Made by a program: the position numbers and the translations under genes
Source: Ignavibacteriales bacterium UBA1304
Lineage (GTDB): Bacteria; Bacteroidota; Ignavibacteria; Ignavibacteriales; Ignavibacteriaceae
NCBI GenBank assembly: GCA_002307295.1
Contig: DBTY01000004.1
Span: 1-64,000, forward strand
Reading direction: 5' to 3'
Length of the DNA: 64,000 nucleotides
Notes under the pieces: model-generated
Database searches by the model: none
What the model was told of the DNA's origin: nothing
The model's input: the letters and a program-made list of their open reading frames with translations, nothing else
Shown: piece by piece, positions 36,063-45,715 of the stretch
Position numbering within the stretch: position 1 is the stretch's first letter
How the letters are laid out: every line of letters begins with the position of its first letter

Positions 36063-38849
36063 TTAGTCATTATCATTCACAGTCACTGTTAGAGTTTCAT
36101 TTTCTACGTCGCTTTTTGCAAGACGAGCCATAATGTTTCTTTCTTCGCCCGGGAATAATGTTATAAAATTATCTTCCCAGAATGTAGGCAAAACTTCTTC
36201 GTTCTTTTCTTTTTTCATTACAGCTAATCTATTAAAAAAGGAAAGTTTATCAGAAGCGTTTTTCAACTTCACTTTAATTATATATTCGTTTTCTGATTCT
36301 TCAATTTTATATTTTACTTTTAATTTTGGATTTTCTGCATTTGCCAGATCCGACATTTCCGAAGGATTTTTTGACGACAGCCAATAAAAGTTTGATGAAA
36401 GGTTTTTCCCTTTTTCATCCTTTAGTTCTAACTTTACAAAATATACTGTCGTTAAATCGTTTAGCTTAGGTATTTCAAAAGTTTCAAAATATCTGTCTTC
36501 GCCAACATTAACTGTTTTGCTCTTTTCCCATTTAAGCTTCAGATTATAATCATAAAGCTTTGCCTCAACAATTATATTTTTTAATTCTTTATGCAGTCTG
36601 TTAATCACCGATACCATTCCGTCATTTGCGTTCATTTGGATATGCAAAGGTTCGCAGGCTTTCTTAGCATAATAATAAGCAGCGTTTGGATTAAGGTACC
36701 AGTCGTATATCTGCCACAATATTGAAGGAGCGCAATCGTTAAGCTTCCACAGCATAACTCCGCTAGTAATATCCCACATCCTATGATTAGCGGCTTCATA
36801 CATTGCCCGATAGCCATCCGCATTTATATACTGAGCCTTGCGGGCGTAATCCTCAATTGTTGAGCAAGAGCCATAGCGTTTGCTTATTACTTCATGGTAG
36901 CCTTTATACGCAAAGTCGTCGCTATCCCACGCGCCATGCTCTGCCCATACGCTATCTAACGGAAAAAGTTTATTGCTTTTATCCTGCCCCGGATTCTTAA
37001 TAAATTTCTTTATTGTGCTTAAAACAGGCGCCGCAGGCTGCCCAAGCTCTGAACGAAACATCTGAAATTTTACGCTTCGTATAACGTCAAAATAAGTCGG
37101 CTCTGGACGCCAATGCCATTGCGGTTCGCCGTCGTCGGAAAGTCCAACGGGTAAATCGTTATTTACATAAGGCGTTAAATTTAAATCCCAGAGCACGCCG
37201 CTTGTTGTAAGGAATGGTCTTGTAGTATCATAATTTTTCAGACTGCTTTTTAGAGCCATATATAAATCCGGGCAAACGGTCGATTCGACAGCAGCGCACC
37301 ACAATACAAGGCTTGCATTATTTCTGTAACGCAGAATAATATCATTAGCGTTTTTAATTGCCAGATAATGATCCAAAGGATAATAAGCCGTAGGCGTGCC
37401 GGGAACGGCAGTCCAGCACTGATAAAATACCTGCCAGAGCATAAGACCATATTTATCGCAAGCGTCCATAAATTCTTCTTTTGGCGAAGGCATATCCTCA
37501 TTTGCAATCATATTCACGTTAGCGTTTGCCAGCAATCTTGCTTCATCGTAAATACGCTTTGTGTCCATATCCAAAAGCAAATCCGGCTGAATCCATCCGC
37601 CGCGGCAAAATACGCGTTGACCATTTACATAAAATACTCTTCCATTTTCGCCGTTTAATTCTTTTATGGTATTTGTAATTTTTCTTATTCCAAAGGAGGT
37701 GTTTTTTAACGCAGATATTTTATTATCTATAATTGCAGTGAGTTCAAGATTATGCAGGTATTGTTCGCCATAGCCGTTTGGACGCCATAAGAGCGGATTT
37801 TTTATTTTGAGCTGTGGAAATTCTTCTTCGTTAAATTTTACAGTCATAGTTCCTTTAGCCGGAACATCAACTTTTTTTTCAAAAGCAACGCTTTCAAATT
37901 TATTCGTAAACTTTTTTGTATAGCTTATAAAGTCAAATTCCCGTATTAAATCTATCTTCCCTTTTAGAGTTACTGAAATTGGAGCGTTTGTTGTATTAAC
38001 AAGTTCTGCGCTTATTTTAATGTCCGCAGTTGTAGTATCAGGCAAAGGCAGATCGGTTACTATATATGGATTTATTATATCTACTGCGCCTGTAAAACTT
38101 AAGTATACGTCTTCATATATTCCCATGTTTCTATCGCGCACAGGCAAAGCGCAATCCCAGCCGCCGGATATTTTAAGAGTAACGTCTTTAAATATATCCT
38201 CGGCATGGTTTCGGGTTTCGCCAAACACTTCCTTTTGCGTTCCCGGCGTTCCAGGATTATCTACCTGGAATATTTTAACCGCTAAATAATTTTGTCCTTC
38301 ATTCTTTATATAATCAGTAACGTTAAACTTAAACCGCTGAAACATCCCCGCCATTTCGTTTGGAGTTGCGATTTTCTTTCCGTTAAGCCAGACTTCCGCG
38401 CGATAGTTGATCCCTTTGAAATTCAACCAGACTGTTTTTCCTTTTTGCGAATCAGGAATAGCGAACTCCGTCCTGAACCAATAAGGGTCTTTAAATGGAT
38501 TTTGCTTACCTGGGAGATAGCTATATTTTGCAAGGTCGTTTTTGATATTGAATGAATCCGATACGTCGGGTATTTTATAGTTATTCATATCGATTCGGGG
38601 ATCGGGATAGACTCCATTTTTAACTAACGCTCTTAACACAGTTGAAGGGACTGTAACAGGATACCAGCCGTCTTCCTTAAAATTGCTAACGGAAATACTT
38701 TCTCCGCTTTCGGTTATTAACAATGACGATTTTAACCGCCAGGTCTGCAAAAGCACATCCCCTTCCTTTGAACCCGCAAACGAAGGCAATGTAAAAAGTT
38801 GTATTATTATAATTACTAATAAAAGCGGAAGTCTGTTTATTCTTATCAT
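36063..38849 (-). CDS. GH2-family exo-glycosidase (copy 2)
   Basis: 928 residues, signal peptide ending LPSFAG. Collinear over its whole length with the GH2 protein encoded just downstream, sharing long blocks such as DPYWFRTEF, GGWDCA, RDRNMGIY, FCRGGW and AANHRMWDITSGVMLWKLND (20 residues). Acid/base region LVLWCAAVES gives Glu522 with Val before it; nucleophile Glu601 in FRSELGQPAAP. Compared with copy 1 the residues between 525 and 590 differ most, so the two may have different chain specificity. Probably exported across the inner membrane; no sorting domain or lipobox is visible. Confidence 0.88.
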   Translation of the reverse strand: MIRINRLPLLLVIIIIQLFTLPSFAGSKEGDVLLQTWRLKSSLLITESGESISVSNFKEDGWYPVTVPSTVLRALVKNGVYPDPRIDMNNYKIPDVSDSFNIKNDLAKYSYLPGKQNPFKDPYWFRTEFAIPDSQKGKTVWLNFKGINYRAEVWLNGKKIATPNEMAGMFQRFKFNVTDYIKNEGQNYLAVKIFQVDNPGTPGTQKEVFGETRNHAEDIFKDVTLKISGGWDCALPVRDRNMGIYEDVYLSFTGAVDIINPYIVTDLPLPDTTTADIKISAELVNTTNAPISVTLKGKIDLIREFDFISYTKKFTNKFESVAFEKKVDVPAKGTMTVKFNEEEFPQLKIKNPLLWRPNGYGEQYLHNLELTAIIDNKISALKNTSFGIRKITNTIKELNGENGRVFYVNGQRVFCRGGWIQPDLLLDMDTKRIYDEARLLANANVNMIANEDMPSPKEEFMDACDKYGLMLWQVFYQCWTAVPGTPTAYYPLDHYLAIKNANDIILRYRNNASLVLWCAAVESTVCPDLYMALKSSLKNYDTTRPFLTTSGVLWDLNLTPYVNNDLPVGLSDDGEPQWHWRPEPTYFDVIRSVKFQMFRSELGQPAAPVLSTIKKFIKNPGQDKSNKLFPLDSVWAEHGAWDSDDFAYKGYHEVISKRYGSCSTIEDYARKAQYINADGYRAMYEAANHRMWDITSGVMLWKLNDCAPSILWQIYDWYLNPNAAYYYAKKACEPLHIQMNANDGMVSVINRLHKELKNIIVEAKLYDYNLKLKWEKSKTVNVGEDRYFETFEIPKLNDLTTVYFVKLELKDEKGKNLSSNFYWLSSKNPSEMSDLANAENPKLKVKYKIEESENEYIIKVKLKNASDKLSFFNRLAVMKKEKNEEVLPTFWEDNFITLFPGEERNIMARLAKSDVENETLTVTVNDND

Positions 38850-38956
38850 ACTGTATTACATTTTTTTTGAGTTTAGTTATCTATCCTATTTGTTCAGATT
38901 ATATAATTCGCGTTGCGCTCTTCAACTTAGCATAAAAAGCGCGATCATATATTTTC

Positions 38957-39026
38957 GTATGCTGTCTGAATAAGCAGGTATCTCCTCTGGATCAATATTG
39001 TACCTTAGTTATTTCACACAGCATAC
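38957..39026. repeat. Inverted repeat upstream of GH2 copy 2
   Basis: GTATGCTGT (38957-38965) and ACAGCATAC (39018-39026), 52 bases apart, in the 223-bp space between the IPT lipoprotein and the GH2 gene. A second small stem, TTAGCT / AGCTAA (39049-39071), abuts the lipoprotein stop and may end that transcript. Function of the larger repeat unknown. Confidence 0.45.
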
Positions 39027-39072
39027 TGAATACAGCTTCTAATTTAACTTAGCTTTTTAATGCAGAGCTAAA

Positions 39073-39480
39073 TTATGGCGTAACCGTCGTAGTATCGTTA
39101 AACTGGAAATCAACGCCGTTACTCCAGTATAACGAGCCTTTAACTGCAACTTTTGCTTTTACAGCCGTATTTACAATTCCCGGCAGCTTTACTTTTAATT
39201 CCGTAGCGCTTGCAGATACAACCGTCCCTACGTCATTAGTAAAAGAAACAAAATTATAATCCGTATTTGTATTAAAGCCAGAGCCGGTAATTGTAACAGT
39301 ATCATTTAGCAAACCAGACGCTGGTTCAATTGAATTTATAACTGGAGCCGCTAACCCGGAAGGGTTTGGATCGTTAAATACCGGACCGTCTTTGCACGAA
39401 GCAAACACAAAGCTTGCTGCCGTTATTATGCATAACGCTGCGGCAATGTATATCTTTTTAGCGTAATTCTTTTTTTTCAT
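39073..39480 (-). CDS. IPT/TIG-domain lipoprotein
   Basis: 135 residues. Lipobox FASC after a hydrophobic stretch, so lipid-anchored. Residues about 45-130 form one IPT/TIG immunoglobulin-like fold: INSIEPASGLLNDTVTITGSGF is the family hallmark (as IEPASGL and VTITGSGF), then WSNGVDFQF at the end. In glycan-use loci of this group, small IPT lipoproteins serve as surface glycan-binding proteins (SGBP/SusE-like). It follows a PorV-type gene and precedes two GH2 genes, consistent with that role. GAGG precedes the ATG. Confidence 0.85.
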   Translation of the reverse strand: MKKKNYAKKIYIAAALCIITAASFVFASCKDGPVFNDPNPSGLAAPVINSIEPASGLLNDTVTITGSGFNTNTDYNFVSFTNDVGTVVSASATELKVKLPGIVNTAVKAKVAVKGSLYWSNGVDFQFNDTTTVTP

Positions 39481-39547
39481 TTAATTAACCTCACATTATT
39501 ATTGTTTTGGTTTTGTAAAATAATTGTCAAATATAATCCATTCGGTT

Positions 39548-40555
39548 TTATAATTCATAACCAAGGGATATTCTATGAACAGCTTCTAATCTGCTGAATG
39601 GACTATAAGCGTAATCTACTCTTAATGCATCCATTACTCTAAGTCCTAAACCTGTCGCAAAATGATCTTCGTCATAATTAGTTTTGTAACCAATCCTGAA
39701 CGCTACCATATTATCAAACATATATTCTGCGCCAATATGAATTCTTTCCGTATAATCGCGCTGGTGAATTCCATCTATTGCAACAGTAAAACGATGAATC
39801 GGGTTTATATCGAACGCCTTCAGTATATCCATCGCCACTCCAAACTTAAGAGCAATTGGCAAAGGGAAAGACTCTTTAATAAAACCTTTTTCAAGCGACA
39901 TATTAGTTATGCTCATTGCAAGACGGAGATCTTTATAGCCCGTATAATAGAGCGTGCCAAAATCGAGCGCGAACTCGCCTAATTTATTATCTACTAATTT
40001 ATTTTCTTCAGTTGTCGTTCCAGTTGAAACGTAGCCTGCGCCTAAATCCTGCCTGACATATTTTAGATTTGCGCCAAATGAAAATTTATCGCTTATAGCT
40101 TTAGCGTAAGACAGGCCTATTACATAAGCGCTCGGCGAAAATGTTCCTGTCTCTATGTAGCCGTTTGGATCAGAATCGCTTCTTCTGGTTCCGTCAAGAT
40201 CGCCATAATCTACATATATCATTTGAACTCCGAACGAGCCAATGTTACCGGCATTATAAACTGCGCCAATATACTGATGACTGATATCGGCTATCCATTT
40301 ATTATAACCTATTGCAACATCTATTTGTTTATTTGTCCTTGTCATCCCCGCAGGGTTCCAAAACATAGCTTCCGCATTATCGGCAATTGCAACAAAAGCG
40401 TCGCCCATTGCAACGCCGCGCGCTCCAACTGAAACAGAAAGGAACTTCATTCCTGACTGCGCCATTTTATTTACGTCTACCTGTGCGGAAAGCGTTCCAG
40501 AGCCTACGATAAATGCTATGACTGCATATAGTATTTTAGTTTTTATTTTATTCAT
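39548..40555 (-). CDS. PorV/PorQ-family outer-membrane protein (UPF0164)
   Basis: 335 residues from ATG 40555 with AAGGAG upstream; a TTG 27 bp earlier overlaps the preceding gene and is not favoured. Signal peptide ending GTLSAQ. The family signature VGARGVAMGDAFVAIADN and WNPAGM is present, followed by repeated amphipathic strands and a C-terminal strand ending in Leu. PorV proteins shuttle type IX secretion cargo at the outer membrane. Its gene directly follows that of an exported protein with a C-terminal sorting-type domain, so it may be the dedicated partner of that protein. Confidence 0.9.
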   Translation of the reverse strand: MNKIKTKILYAVIAFIVGSGTLSAQVDVNKMAQSGMKFLSVSVGARGVAMGDAFVAIADNAEAMFWNPAGMTRTNKQIDVAIGYNKWIADISHQYIGAVYNAGNIGSFGVQMIYVDYGDLDGTRRSDSDPNGYIETGTFSPSAYVIGLSYAKAISDKFSFGANLKYVRQDLGAGYVSTGTTTEENKLVDNKLGEFALDFGTLYYTGYKDLRLAMSITNMSLEKGFIKESFPLPIALKFGVAMDILKAFDINPIHRFTVAIDGIHQRDYTERIHIGAEYMFDNMVAFRIGYKTNYDEDHFATGLGLRVMDALRVDYAYSPFSRLEAVHRISLGYEL

Positions 40556-40571
40556 TTTTAAACTCCTTTGC

Positions 40572-42602
40572 CTATCGTACAATTACGAATTTATAGTTTT
40601 TCCCTTCCAGGCTTTTTCCATCTAACCCTTTAGCGTCCTGCACGGAAAGTATATATACTCCGCTGGTAACATACTGGTGCGCAGAGGTCAACTGATCCCA
40701 GGTTTCATCTCCGGAACCGGAAGAATGGCGGATTGTTTTTATGATGTCGCCAACTTCGTTGTAAATTCGCAATGTGCAATATGGTGGCAAATTAAAAAAT
40801 TTAATTTCATTAGGGTCTGAAAAATTCATTGCTCCCGCATTTGATATATAAGGGTTTGGGACTATCTTTACTTTTTTTGAATTCGTAGAACCCGCTAAAA
40901 ATGAAGACGCACCGTATAAAGTACGATTAGAAAATTTACTTCCTTCGATCCCCGCCTTATTAACAGCCGTAACATAATAGTGATATGTAATTCCTCTAAT
41001 AACAGAAGTGTCATTATACGTCCGGTTATTTCTGTCAGTAGTGGAATAGATTAAATGATAATCGTAAAAGCCTTTATCGTCCGGATGATCTACAAGATAA
41101 TCGCCTCTCTTTTGATATACTCTCCATTCCTTAAAATCATCTTCGCCGGTTTTAACGTTGTTGTACATGTTAGATTCAGGATAATTCCAGGAAATTATAT
41201 TCCAGCCTGGACCTGAAGTAACGTTTAGATCTGGAGCCGGAAGAGTCCATGGGATGCCGAAGTCGCCTGTTTTCTGAAAATTATTCCAGGCCCATTTAGC
41301 TTTATCCAATGTGTTAAATAAAGAGTCGAGTCCAGTGGCAATTGCTGAATCTTTTTGCGTGTCGGTATACAAACCCGCTTTCCAGTCAACGCCAAGTTGA
41401 ACAGCTTTTGCCGCATCAAGCCCGCCTGCGCCTAACGCAATTACAAAATGTACGGAATCGTTATAAGTCATATCATAAGGACCGACCCACTGATAAGACA
41501 TTCTGGCTAAGTCAGTATAAGCTATATCGGGATTAACCTCCCATGGAGAGCCATGCGTATTGCTTAAGCGGCCAGGCGTTGTTGCCCAGTCATAAATAAG
41601 ACCTTCGCCTTCCCAATTCCATAAATCGTCTATATGCCCGGTAATAACATTCATCGGTTGAGTGATGTCGTCAACTTTTTCATTAGCCGCTTTGTCTGCA
41701 TATAAAGTAGTCATGCCAACGTAAGCGGTAGAGACAAGTTCGCCGTCCGATAAAGGATCGCCAAAATTTGAAGGGACTCCCCCGTTTAACCTCGGATCAT
41801 TTGAATCGCAAGCATAAGAAATAATTAGAGAATCGCGAGCTGAAGTTCCTGCAGGAACTAATTGCGATGGTCTGACTATATAATCGCTCCATGTATCCGC
41901 CAATTCAAATCCTTCGCCGTATTGTTCAAACCCGTATTGAGTAGGGTTAAAACCAATGATTGGACTAAACCATTGGCGGATAGTCTGATTTGTCGGTCCA
42001 TTAGCATTATTATTTTCTTTAGTAAAATTCATTTTCTCAATCATCGTATAGTCTAAAATCACAAAGTCAGAAAAATTAGGATTATCAAAAGCATAGACTT
42101 TAATTTTAAACCAGCTTCCGCCGCGTCCCCACCCTGTTTTAGAAACACTTTCCACCATCATTGAAGACGGAATTGTTTTATCAACAGTCCCTTTATACGG
42201 CTTAGAAGGCTTGCCGTCTACGACAACGCTTGGAGGCTGAAATTTTCTGATTTCCTGAATTGGACTGACCGTTCCGTCAACTTCAGGAGCATACTCAATT
42301 TCGTGACTTATAGTATCTAAACCGGCAGTCGCATCAATTCCATTTCTAAACTTAATTAATTTATCATAACCGCAGCCTACGCCAAGCCAGCCGATAGTGC
42401 CTCTTTTATACCATCCGCCCGGCCAAACGCCTGTAAAACTTGAGCTAGAGTAGCCGCCCCCTACAAACTGCGCATTATTATGCCATTCCAATTGGTAATT
42501 GCCAATATCAATGTTCGCCACCTGTCCCATAACCGGTTTTTGAGTTAGAATGAAAATACCCGTTAAGAGAATAAAGAATATGTATTCTATTTTAAATTTC
42601 AT
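40572..42602 (-). CDS. Large exported protein with C-terminal sorting domain
   Basis: 676 residues, start ATG 42602 with AAGGAG seven bases upstream; the ATG at 42626 overlaps the receptor gene and has no ribosome site. Signal peptide ending KPVMGQ. The body (about 30-460) is not a family I recognise. A fibronectin-III-like domain lies around 470-575 (ISWNYPES, YHYYVTAVNKAG). The last 85 residues (VKIVPNPYI to YKFVIVR), with LRIYNEVGDIIKTI and SGVYILSV, match the type IX/FlgD-like sorting domain. It takes the place a SusD-like protein usually holds beside the TonB receptor. Confidence 0.8.
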   Translation of the reverse strand: MKFKIEYIFFILLTGIFILTQKPVMGQVANIDIGNYQLEWHNNAQFVGGGYSSSSFTGVWPGGWYKRGTIGWLGVGCGYDKLIKFRNGIDATAGLDTISHEIEYAPEVDGTVSPIQEIRKFQPPSVVVDGKPSKPYKGTVDKTIPSSMMVESVSKTGWGRGGSWFKIKVYAFDNPNFSDFVILDYTMIEKMNFTKENNNANGPTNQTIRQWFSPIIGFNPTQYGFEQYGEGFELADTWSDYIVRPSQLVPAGTSARDSLIISYACDSNDPRLNGGVPSNFGDPLSDGELVSTAYVGMTTLYADKAANEKVDDITQPMNVITGHIDDLWNWEGEGLIYDWATTPGRLSNTHGSPWEVNPDIAYTDLARMSYQWVGPYDMTYNDSVHFVIALGAGGLDAAKAVQLGVDWKAGLYTDTQKDSAIATGLDSLFNTLDKAKWAWNNFQKTGDFGIPWTLPAPDLNVTSGPGWNIISWNYPESNMYNNVKTGEDDFKEWRVYQKRGDYLVDHPDDKGFYDYHLIYSTTDRNNRTYNDTSVIRGITYHYYVTAVNKAGIEGSKFSNRTLYGASSFLAGSTNSKKVKIVPNPYISNAGAMNFSDPNEIKFFNLPPYCTLRIYNEVGDIIKTIRHSSGSGDETWDQLTSAHQYVTSGVYILSVQDAKGLDGKSLEGKNYKFVIVR

Positions 42603-42622
42603 TGTTTTCTCCTTTATTAAAA

Positions 42623-45600
42623 TCATAACTTAAATCTGATTCCGATATCGATAGATCTTGGATTAAGAAATTGATTCCAATTCCTCCATCCAATATCAAT
42701 ATTCGTCTGTTTGCCGTCATGCGGATAATCTCCCCATTTGTCGTTTCCTTTTTTATCTCCAACGCCCCACGGCACTTTAAGAGAGTTTTTATAATTTTGA
42801 TATTCGGCCTGAGTAAAGCCGCCGGTATACAAATGTTTTTGGTCGAACAGATTAAATATATTTACATATATCTCAAATTGTTTTGAATTCACTGTAAAGC
42901 TTTTCTGTATCTGCAGATCAGTATTAGTATAATTTGCGCATTCAATATAATGTTGCTGATCGGTAGGAGCCTCAGGGTTAAACAGCGTTTTACCGCCATC
43001 GTCAAAAGAGTAAAGTATTGTTGCAGAAAGCCCTGTAGCTATCCCCCATTCGTCTGGCATAGTCAAGGTTATTCCCGCGCTATAACTAATTGAAGGAATC
43101 GGTTCTACTTTTGTAACATTATATTTTTGTTCTTCAGCTTTAATTGGGTTTTCGTAAATTATGTTTAGCGAAGTTACGCCGCTTGTGCTTACCTGATAAT
43201 TGAAATTAGTCCAGAATGTAACATAATCGCCGTAAGGCTTATTAAAGCTTAATTCAACGCCTCTGATATCAGCGTATTCATTATTAGTCCATATTTCATT
43301 CTTTACTGTTTCGTCCCAGTCAATTCCTTCCACCATCATAAACTGGCCAGAGATATCTTTATAGTAACCTGCTGCGCGAATTAAAAACATGTCTGCAAGA
43401 GAATGTTCGTAACCGATTTCATACTGAATAGTACGCGGCCAATCAAGATTAGGGTTTGGAACCAGGAATCCAGCCGATCCGCCGCTTGTTACGCCGGGAG
43501 AATACATTCTGTAATAATCGGGCGCCTGATAGAAATGGCCATAATTGAAATAAATTTTCCCAACATGCGATACCGGAAAAGAAACGCCAACGCGAGGTTG
43601 AAGTTTAACTTTTACTTCTGCTTTTTCAGTTTTTTTAGAAGTGAACCATACATCGTTAGTTGTGCCTACGCTAAAATTTTGAGGATTATAGTACGTGTCA
43701 TAAACAGATGATAATTGGTAACAATTTGAATTAGGATCCATAAAATCGGCTCTTAAACCTACATTGGCAATCATCCCTTCAAATTCAAGTTTATCCTGAG
43801 CATACAGGTAACCAGTTGTAGGGTTAGCGTCCCAATGCTGCCAAAACCACGGAGTCGATTCATAGGTCTCATAAGTAGGAAGCCAGAATACTGCGCTTCT
43901 TGTATGGATTGTTGAAAATGTTACTCCTGCTCCGGCTTTAGCCTGATCGTATCTATCCAACTGAGAAGTTACGTCTAATTGCAAAGTGTGGAACCAGTTG
44001 TTTGAGCGGTTATATCTTTCGCCGCCCCCCTGCATAGCAAATGTTTTTGTAAGATCGTAAGAGCCTAAAGACGAGGACCATCCTTCCGGAGTCTCATCGT
44101 ACCATTTATCGCCAATCTGATAAGCGTTTGCAGAACTGCGTTCGCTCATGTGACCGGAACTTACCCAGTTGCGGCCATATTGATATCTGAAAGTTGAAAA
44201 TGTGCTTGGGCTAAAAACGTAAGTTAATTCCGCGTTTAATCTGTACATATAATCGTCTCTTAAACTTGACGCGCCCTGATTATACATAGACGAATATGAA
44301 AACGCATTAGCGGCCGACTCGATAGACGACCTTGCGCCGCCTGCTGTAGCGGCAACCGGACCCCAGAAGCTTCCGCTAATAACTCCTATATCGTCAGAGG
44401 AACCAATTGAGCATCCTTTTTTAAAACCGTAAACGTTATCAACAGAAAGTTTTAATTCTTTTGTCAACTGCGTTGTAAGTTTGCCCAGATAAACCTGAGT
44501 GATTTCTCCGTCTCTTGATAATGGATAAGGAAATTGCTGATCCTGCAATTTAACTGCCGCAAGAAACGAAACTTTTTTACCAAAAATAGAAAAAGGAACT
44601 GGTCCGCTAAAGCTCGCGTCAATATCATAATCCGGCTTATTGCCATATGCAATTGGCCTGTGCTGACGCTTCCAAAGGTCTAATGCTTCCTGAGGAGTTA
44701 AATTGTTATTTGGATTGCCGTCTTTAATTAAATCCGCAGCAATCGCGTTCCATCCTCTAAACTCAAACGGATAACCGGACGCGCCGTTTGTTTTATCAAA
44801 TTCTGCAACGTCCGAAGCTGTTGTTCCAGTAAAAGCTTTAGCGCCCGCAAATACCTGCCAAATGCGTCCATTTTTATCATAGGCGCTTGGACCAAAATGT
44901 TTCTGTTGGGCAGGCGTAATTTTTACATCGATTGAGTTTTCGTATTCGGTTAAACTTCCTTCTTTAGTAATAACGTTTACAATACCCGATCTTACGCCGC
45001 CATATTCAGCGCTGAATCCTCCGGTAAGAATCTGAATTTCTTTTATTGCGCTTTGCGGAAGCTCCATAAACGCAACGTTTGTCGTCTGGTCTTTCAATGA
45101 GATTCCGTTCATCTGAAATCCGGTTTCATCTACGCCGCCGCCGCGGATTGAAAGGCCTGTTCCATTCTGCGCCGAATGGCTGATTGCAACGCCTGGCTGC
45201 ATAGCTAAAACTTCCTGCATAGCTGTTGCCGGGCGCGCTTGAATTTCCTCTACTGTCAGGTTTGAACGCGTTCCTGAAACGTCAAGGTTTACCACTTCTC
45301 TTGCAGCTCTGACAGTCACCGCTTTTGTTTCAATTACTGAGCTCTTAAGCGATATGTCTATTTTTGTCGTCTTATCAACGTTTACTCTTACGCCCGATAT
45401 TATTTTTGAAGTATAGCCAATTGTTGATACTTTTAATGAATAAGTTCCGGGCGGAACATTGAGAATAAAATACTCGCCGTTTATATCTGTAGCGGCGCCC
45501 AGACTTTGACCTTCGACAACAATATTAGCTCCTAATAATGCTTCTCCGGTCTCTACGTCTACTACTTTTCCTGCAATTTTTCCTCCTAAGCCGGCGTATA

Positions 45601-45673
45601 AAACCGGGCTCCAGAGGGAAAACGCAATCACGGTCAGCATTAATAAAGAACACATTGTAAATTTTTTGCTCAT
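42623..45673 (-). CDS. TonB-dependent receptor with CarboxypepD_reg-like N-terminus
   Basis: 1016-residue outer-membrane importer. Signal peptide to about 27; carboxypeptidase-regulatory-like domain about 31-115 (GKVVDVETGEALLGANI, DINGEYFILNVPPG); plug about 130-245 (QEVLAMQPGV, SIRGGGVDETGFQMNG, FSAEYGGVRSGIVNV); then a 22-strand barrel ending RSIDIGIRFKL. The receptor class matches SusC-like but without the partner SusD gene. TAAGGAGG-type site (GAGGT) before the ATG. Central transporter of the glycan locus; ligand unknown. Confidence 0.93.
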   Translation of the reverse strand: MSKKFTMCSLLMLTVIAFSLWSPVLYAGLGGKIAGKVVDVETGEALLGANIVVEGQSLGAATDINGEYFILNVPPGTYSLKVSTIGYTSKIISGVRVNVDKTTKIDISLKSSVIETKAVTVRAAREVVNLDVSGTRSNLTVEEIQARPATAMQEVLAMQPGVAISHSAQNGTGLSIRGGGVDETGFQMNGISLKDQTTNVAFMELPQSAIKEIQILTGGFSAEYGGVRSGIVNVITKEGSLTEYENSIDVKITPAQQKHFGPSAYDKNGRIWQVFAGAKAFTGTTASDVAEFDKTNGASGYPFEFRGWNAIAADLIKDGNPNNNLTPQEALDLWKRQHRPIAYGNKPDYDIDASFSGPVPFSIFGKKVSFLAAVKLQDQQFPYPLSRDGEITQVYLGKLTTQLTKELKLSVDNVYGFKKGCSIGSSDDIGVISGSFWGPVAATAGGARSSIESAANAFSYSSMYNQGASSLRDDYMYRLNAELTYVFSPSTFSTFRYQYGRNWVSSGHMSERSSANAYQIGDKWYDETPEGWSSSLGSYDLTKTFAMQGGGERYNRSNNWFHTLQLDVTSQLDRYDQAKAGAGVTFSTIHTRSAVFWLPTYETYESTPWFWQHWDANPTTGYLYAQDKLEFEGMIANVGLRADFMDPNSNCYQLSSVYDTYYNPQNFSVGTTNDVWFTSKKTEKAEVKVKLQPRVGVSFPVSHVGKIYFNYGHFYQAPDYYRMYSPGVTSGGSAGFLVPNPNLDWPRTIQYEIGYEHSLADMFLIRAAGYYKDISGQFMMVEGIDWDETVKNEIWTNNEYADIRGVELSFNKPYGDYVTFWTNFNYQVSTSGVTSLNIIYENPIKAEEQKYNVTKVEPIPSISYSAGITLTMPDEWGIATGLSATILYSFDDGGKTLFNPEAPTDQQHYIECANYTNTDLQIQKSFTVNSKQFEIYVNIFNLFDQKHLYTGGFTQAEYQNYKNSLKVPWGVGDKKGNDKWGDYPHDGKQTNIDIGWRNWNQFLNPRSIDIGIRFKL

Positions 45674-45715
45674 ATGCTTACCTCAGATTTAATTAATGGT
45701 TGTTGTTTAATAGTA

